DNA of 44,281 nucleotides from RGIG1828 sp045586905 (GTDB taxonomy: Bacteria; Bacillota; Clostridia; UMGS1810): NCBI GenBank assembly GCA_045586905.1, contig JAZNBF010000044.1:1-44281 (forward strand), in the 5' to 3' direction. A program made the position numbers and the translations under genes. Each line of letters begins with the position of its first letter. The first letter of the stretch is position 1. Below the pieces are notes generated by a model. It saw only the letters and a program-made list of their open reading frames with translations, made no database searches and had not been told where the DNA came from. Below, piece by piece: positions 43,072 through 44,281 of this stretch.

Positions 43072-44142
43072 TTATTCGCCAAGATATTTTGCATAGGGTA
43101 TGCGTACTTTAGCTGCAGTTTCATCTATTTGGAAATCTTCTGTTCCTTCTAAAAGCTCTGTACCGCTTAAAGCATTTTGCGTTATAGCTGCAATTGCATT
43201 TGCCATACCTTCAGCATCTTGTTTGATTGTACCGGTCATTTTGTTGTTTTTAATAAGCTCTTTTGCGGCGTCAGTGGCATCAACGCCAAATACCGGTATC
43301 TGCCTCTCTCCGCCGGTGTTGTATCCTGCCGAACCAAGCGCTGTTATTGCACCCTCTGCCATTCCATCGTTGTTGCATATAACAAGCTCTATCATATTGT
43401 TATTACTCTCGTTATATGATGTCAGTGCAGTTGTCATATATTCATTAGCTGCTGCTGCGGACCATTGACCGTTTTTGTCAACAAGGTATTTGTTTGGGTT
43501 GGTTGAATCATAAAACATAAGTTCGCTTTTTCCGCTTTTTTTAAGAATAGCATTTGCATCCTCAACTGCAAATTGAGTTCTGTATATTGCCTCGTTGTTT
43601 CCCTCTTCACCCTTAAAAAGTATATATGAAATTTTGCCATCACTATTGAGATCAACTTTATCAAAGTTGTCTACGAGATATTCACCTATCATTTCACCCT
43701 GAAGATGCCCTGCTTCTTTTGCGTCGGTTCCAATGAATACACACTTTTCATAGCTTGACACTATTTCGTCTGATACTTCACGATTGAAGAAAATCACAGG
43801 TATATTTGCATTTTTTGCAAGTGATATTATCCCTTGCGCAGCATCATCTGAACCTGTATTTACAATATTCACCACAAGGGCCTTTGCACCTTTTGTGATG
43901 GCAGTCTGAATTTGTTCGGTCTGAGTTGTCTGATTTCCGTTACTGTCATAGTCATGGTAAGATATGTTTTGGGCCTCATATGCTTTATCCAGCGCTGATC
44001 TTACGCTCGATATATAGGTGTCTGAATATGTGTAATAAAATACATGTGCTCCGGAAGAATTTTCACCTTTGTTTGTGGAAGAGCAAGCGCAGAAAAATGT
44101 TGTTACAAGCAGTAACAATGCAACAAAAAATATTTTTTTCAT
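43072..44142 (-). CDS. mglB: Galactose/glucose-binding lipoprotein (MglB-like)
   Basis: 356 residues. A lipoprotein signal peptide (MKKIFFVALLLLVTTFFCAC) places the lipidated Cys about residue 20. The periplasmic-binding fold type I follows. Sugar-contacting blocks like those of MglB are seen: YDSNGNQTTQTEQIQTAITK, ALVVNIVNTGSD, IPVIFFNREVS, FIGTDAKEAGHLQG, ICNNDGMAEGAITAL and PVFGVDATDAA. The paired N and D residues (NRE, NND, D-x-T-D) favour D-galactose/D-glucose. The start is ATG 44142, chosen because TTGGAGG upstream is its ribosome site. First gene of mglBAC. The mglA start follows after 34 nt. Confidence 0.92.
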   Translation of the reverse strand: MKKIFFVALLLLVTTFFCACSSTNKGENSSGAHVFYYTYSDTYISSVRSALDKAYEAQNISYHDYDSNGNQTTQTEQIQTAITKGAKALVVNIVNTGSDDAAQGIISLAKNANIPVIFFNREVSDEIVSSYEKCVFIGTDAKEAGHLQGEMIGEYLVDNFDKVDLNSDGKISYILFKGEEGNNEAIYRTQFAVEDANAILKKSGKSELMFYDSTNPNKYLVDKNGQWSAAAANEYMTTALTSYNESNNNMIELVICNNDGMAEGAITALGSAGYNTGGERQIPVFGVDATDAAKELIKNNKMTGTIKQDAEGMANAIAAITQNALSGTELLEGTEDFQIDETAAKVRIPYAKYLGE

Positions 44143-44224
44143 ATTTACCTCCAAAAAGTTTCATTGATTACTTATGTTATTATTATCAATTGATGTGAAA
44201 ATATAACTTGTTTTTTGCAAAGTC

Positions 44225-44253
44225 TTGATTTTTTATCATGTATTCTATATAAT
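44225..44253 (+). promoter_or_regulatory. Promoter of a divergent gene beyond the window edge
   Basis: TTGATT (44225-44230), 17-bp spacer, TATAAT (44248-44253), followed at 44273-44280 by AGGTGAGG, a likely ribosome site. The coding start must lie just past 44281. A palindrome ATCAATTGAT (44185-44194) sits between this promoter and mglB and could be an operator; this is a guess. Confidence 0.5.
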
Positions 44254-44281
44254 AGTGATGATATTATTTCACAGGTGAGGT

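Noticed and set aside
44155..44220. A promoter for mglB on the minus strand.
   Set aside because: Candidate -10 boxes (TATATT, TAATAA) lack a convincing -35 at the right distance.

Overview
The window looks like chromosome from an AT-rich, anaerobic, spore-forming Firmicute (class Clostridia, probably an uncultured gut lineage). The evidence is the adjacent spoIID and spoIIQ sporulation genes, AGGAGG-type ribosome sites throughout, SLH-domain surface proteins, a diphosphate-type phosphofructokinase, PyrK/PyrD class 1B dihydroorotate dehydrogenase, HPr with both His15 and Ser46, and the recJ-rel-mbl-hemZ order. I saw no rRNA, tRNA or CRISPR array.

Layout. 1-117 is the 3' end of a glycoside hydrolase. 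Then come citrate synthase (-), spoIID-spoIIQ (+), radA (-), a small lipoprotein (-), and an XRE-cupin regulator with an acyl-CoA synthetase-like gene (+). 7.6-14.6 kb is a two-gene SLH surface-protein operon. It has a good promoter and a ~255-nt leader containing an unidentified region closed by an 8-bp stem. 14.6-20.9 kb is a pyrimidine operon, pyrC-K-D-F-E-B-I plus an unknown gene. It starts from a strong promoter with a leader of only ~36 nt, so there is no room for a PyrR attenuator. 20.9-22.2 kb is an intact IS3-family (IS150-like) element lying exactly in the apical loop of the bidirectional terminator between the pyr operon and the PPi-phosphofructokinase gene.

22.2-24.1 kb holds the PPi-PFK and a CpXC zinc protein (-). 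24.2-27.2 kb holds glyA, rarA and a zinc-ribbon protein (+). 27.2-33.6 kb is the stringent-response/repair operon recJ-rel-MBL-hemZ (-). 33.7-37.7 kb holds HPr, uvrC and a second AMP-forming ligase (+). 37.8-40.3 kb holds a DUF5662-type protein and thrS (-). 40.4-44.2 kb is a galactose/glucose-type ABC importer mglB-A-C (-), with a promoter at the right edge for a divergent gene outside the window.

The most notable structure is the terminator-loop insertion. Removing the element and one 3-bp target duplication restores a perfect 18-bp stem with a TATT loop. Second are the structured leader of the SLH operon and the repeat-flanked pyr promoter. Most genes are ordinary housekeeping genes; I found no clear novel multi-gene defence or metabolic system.
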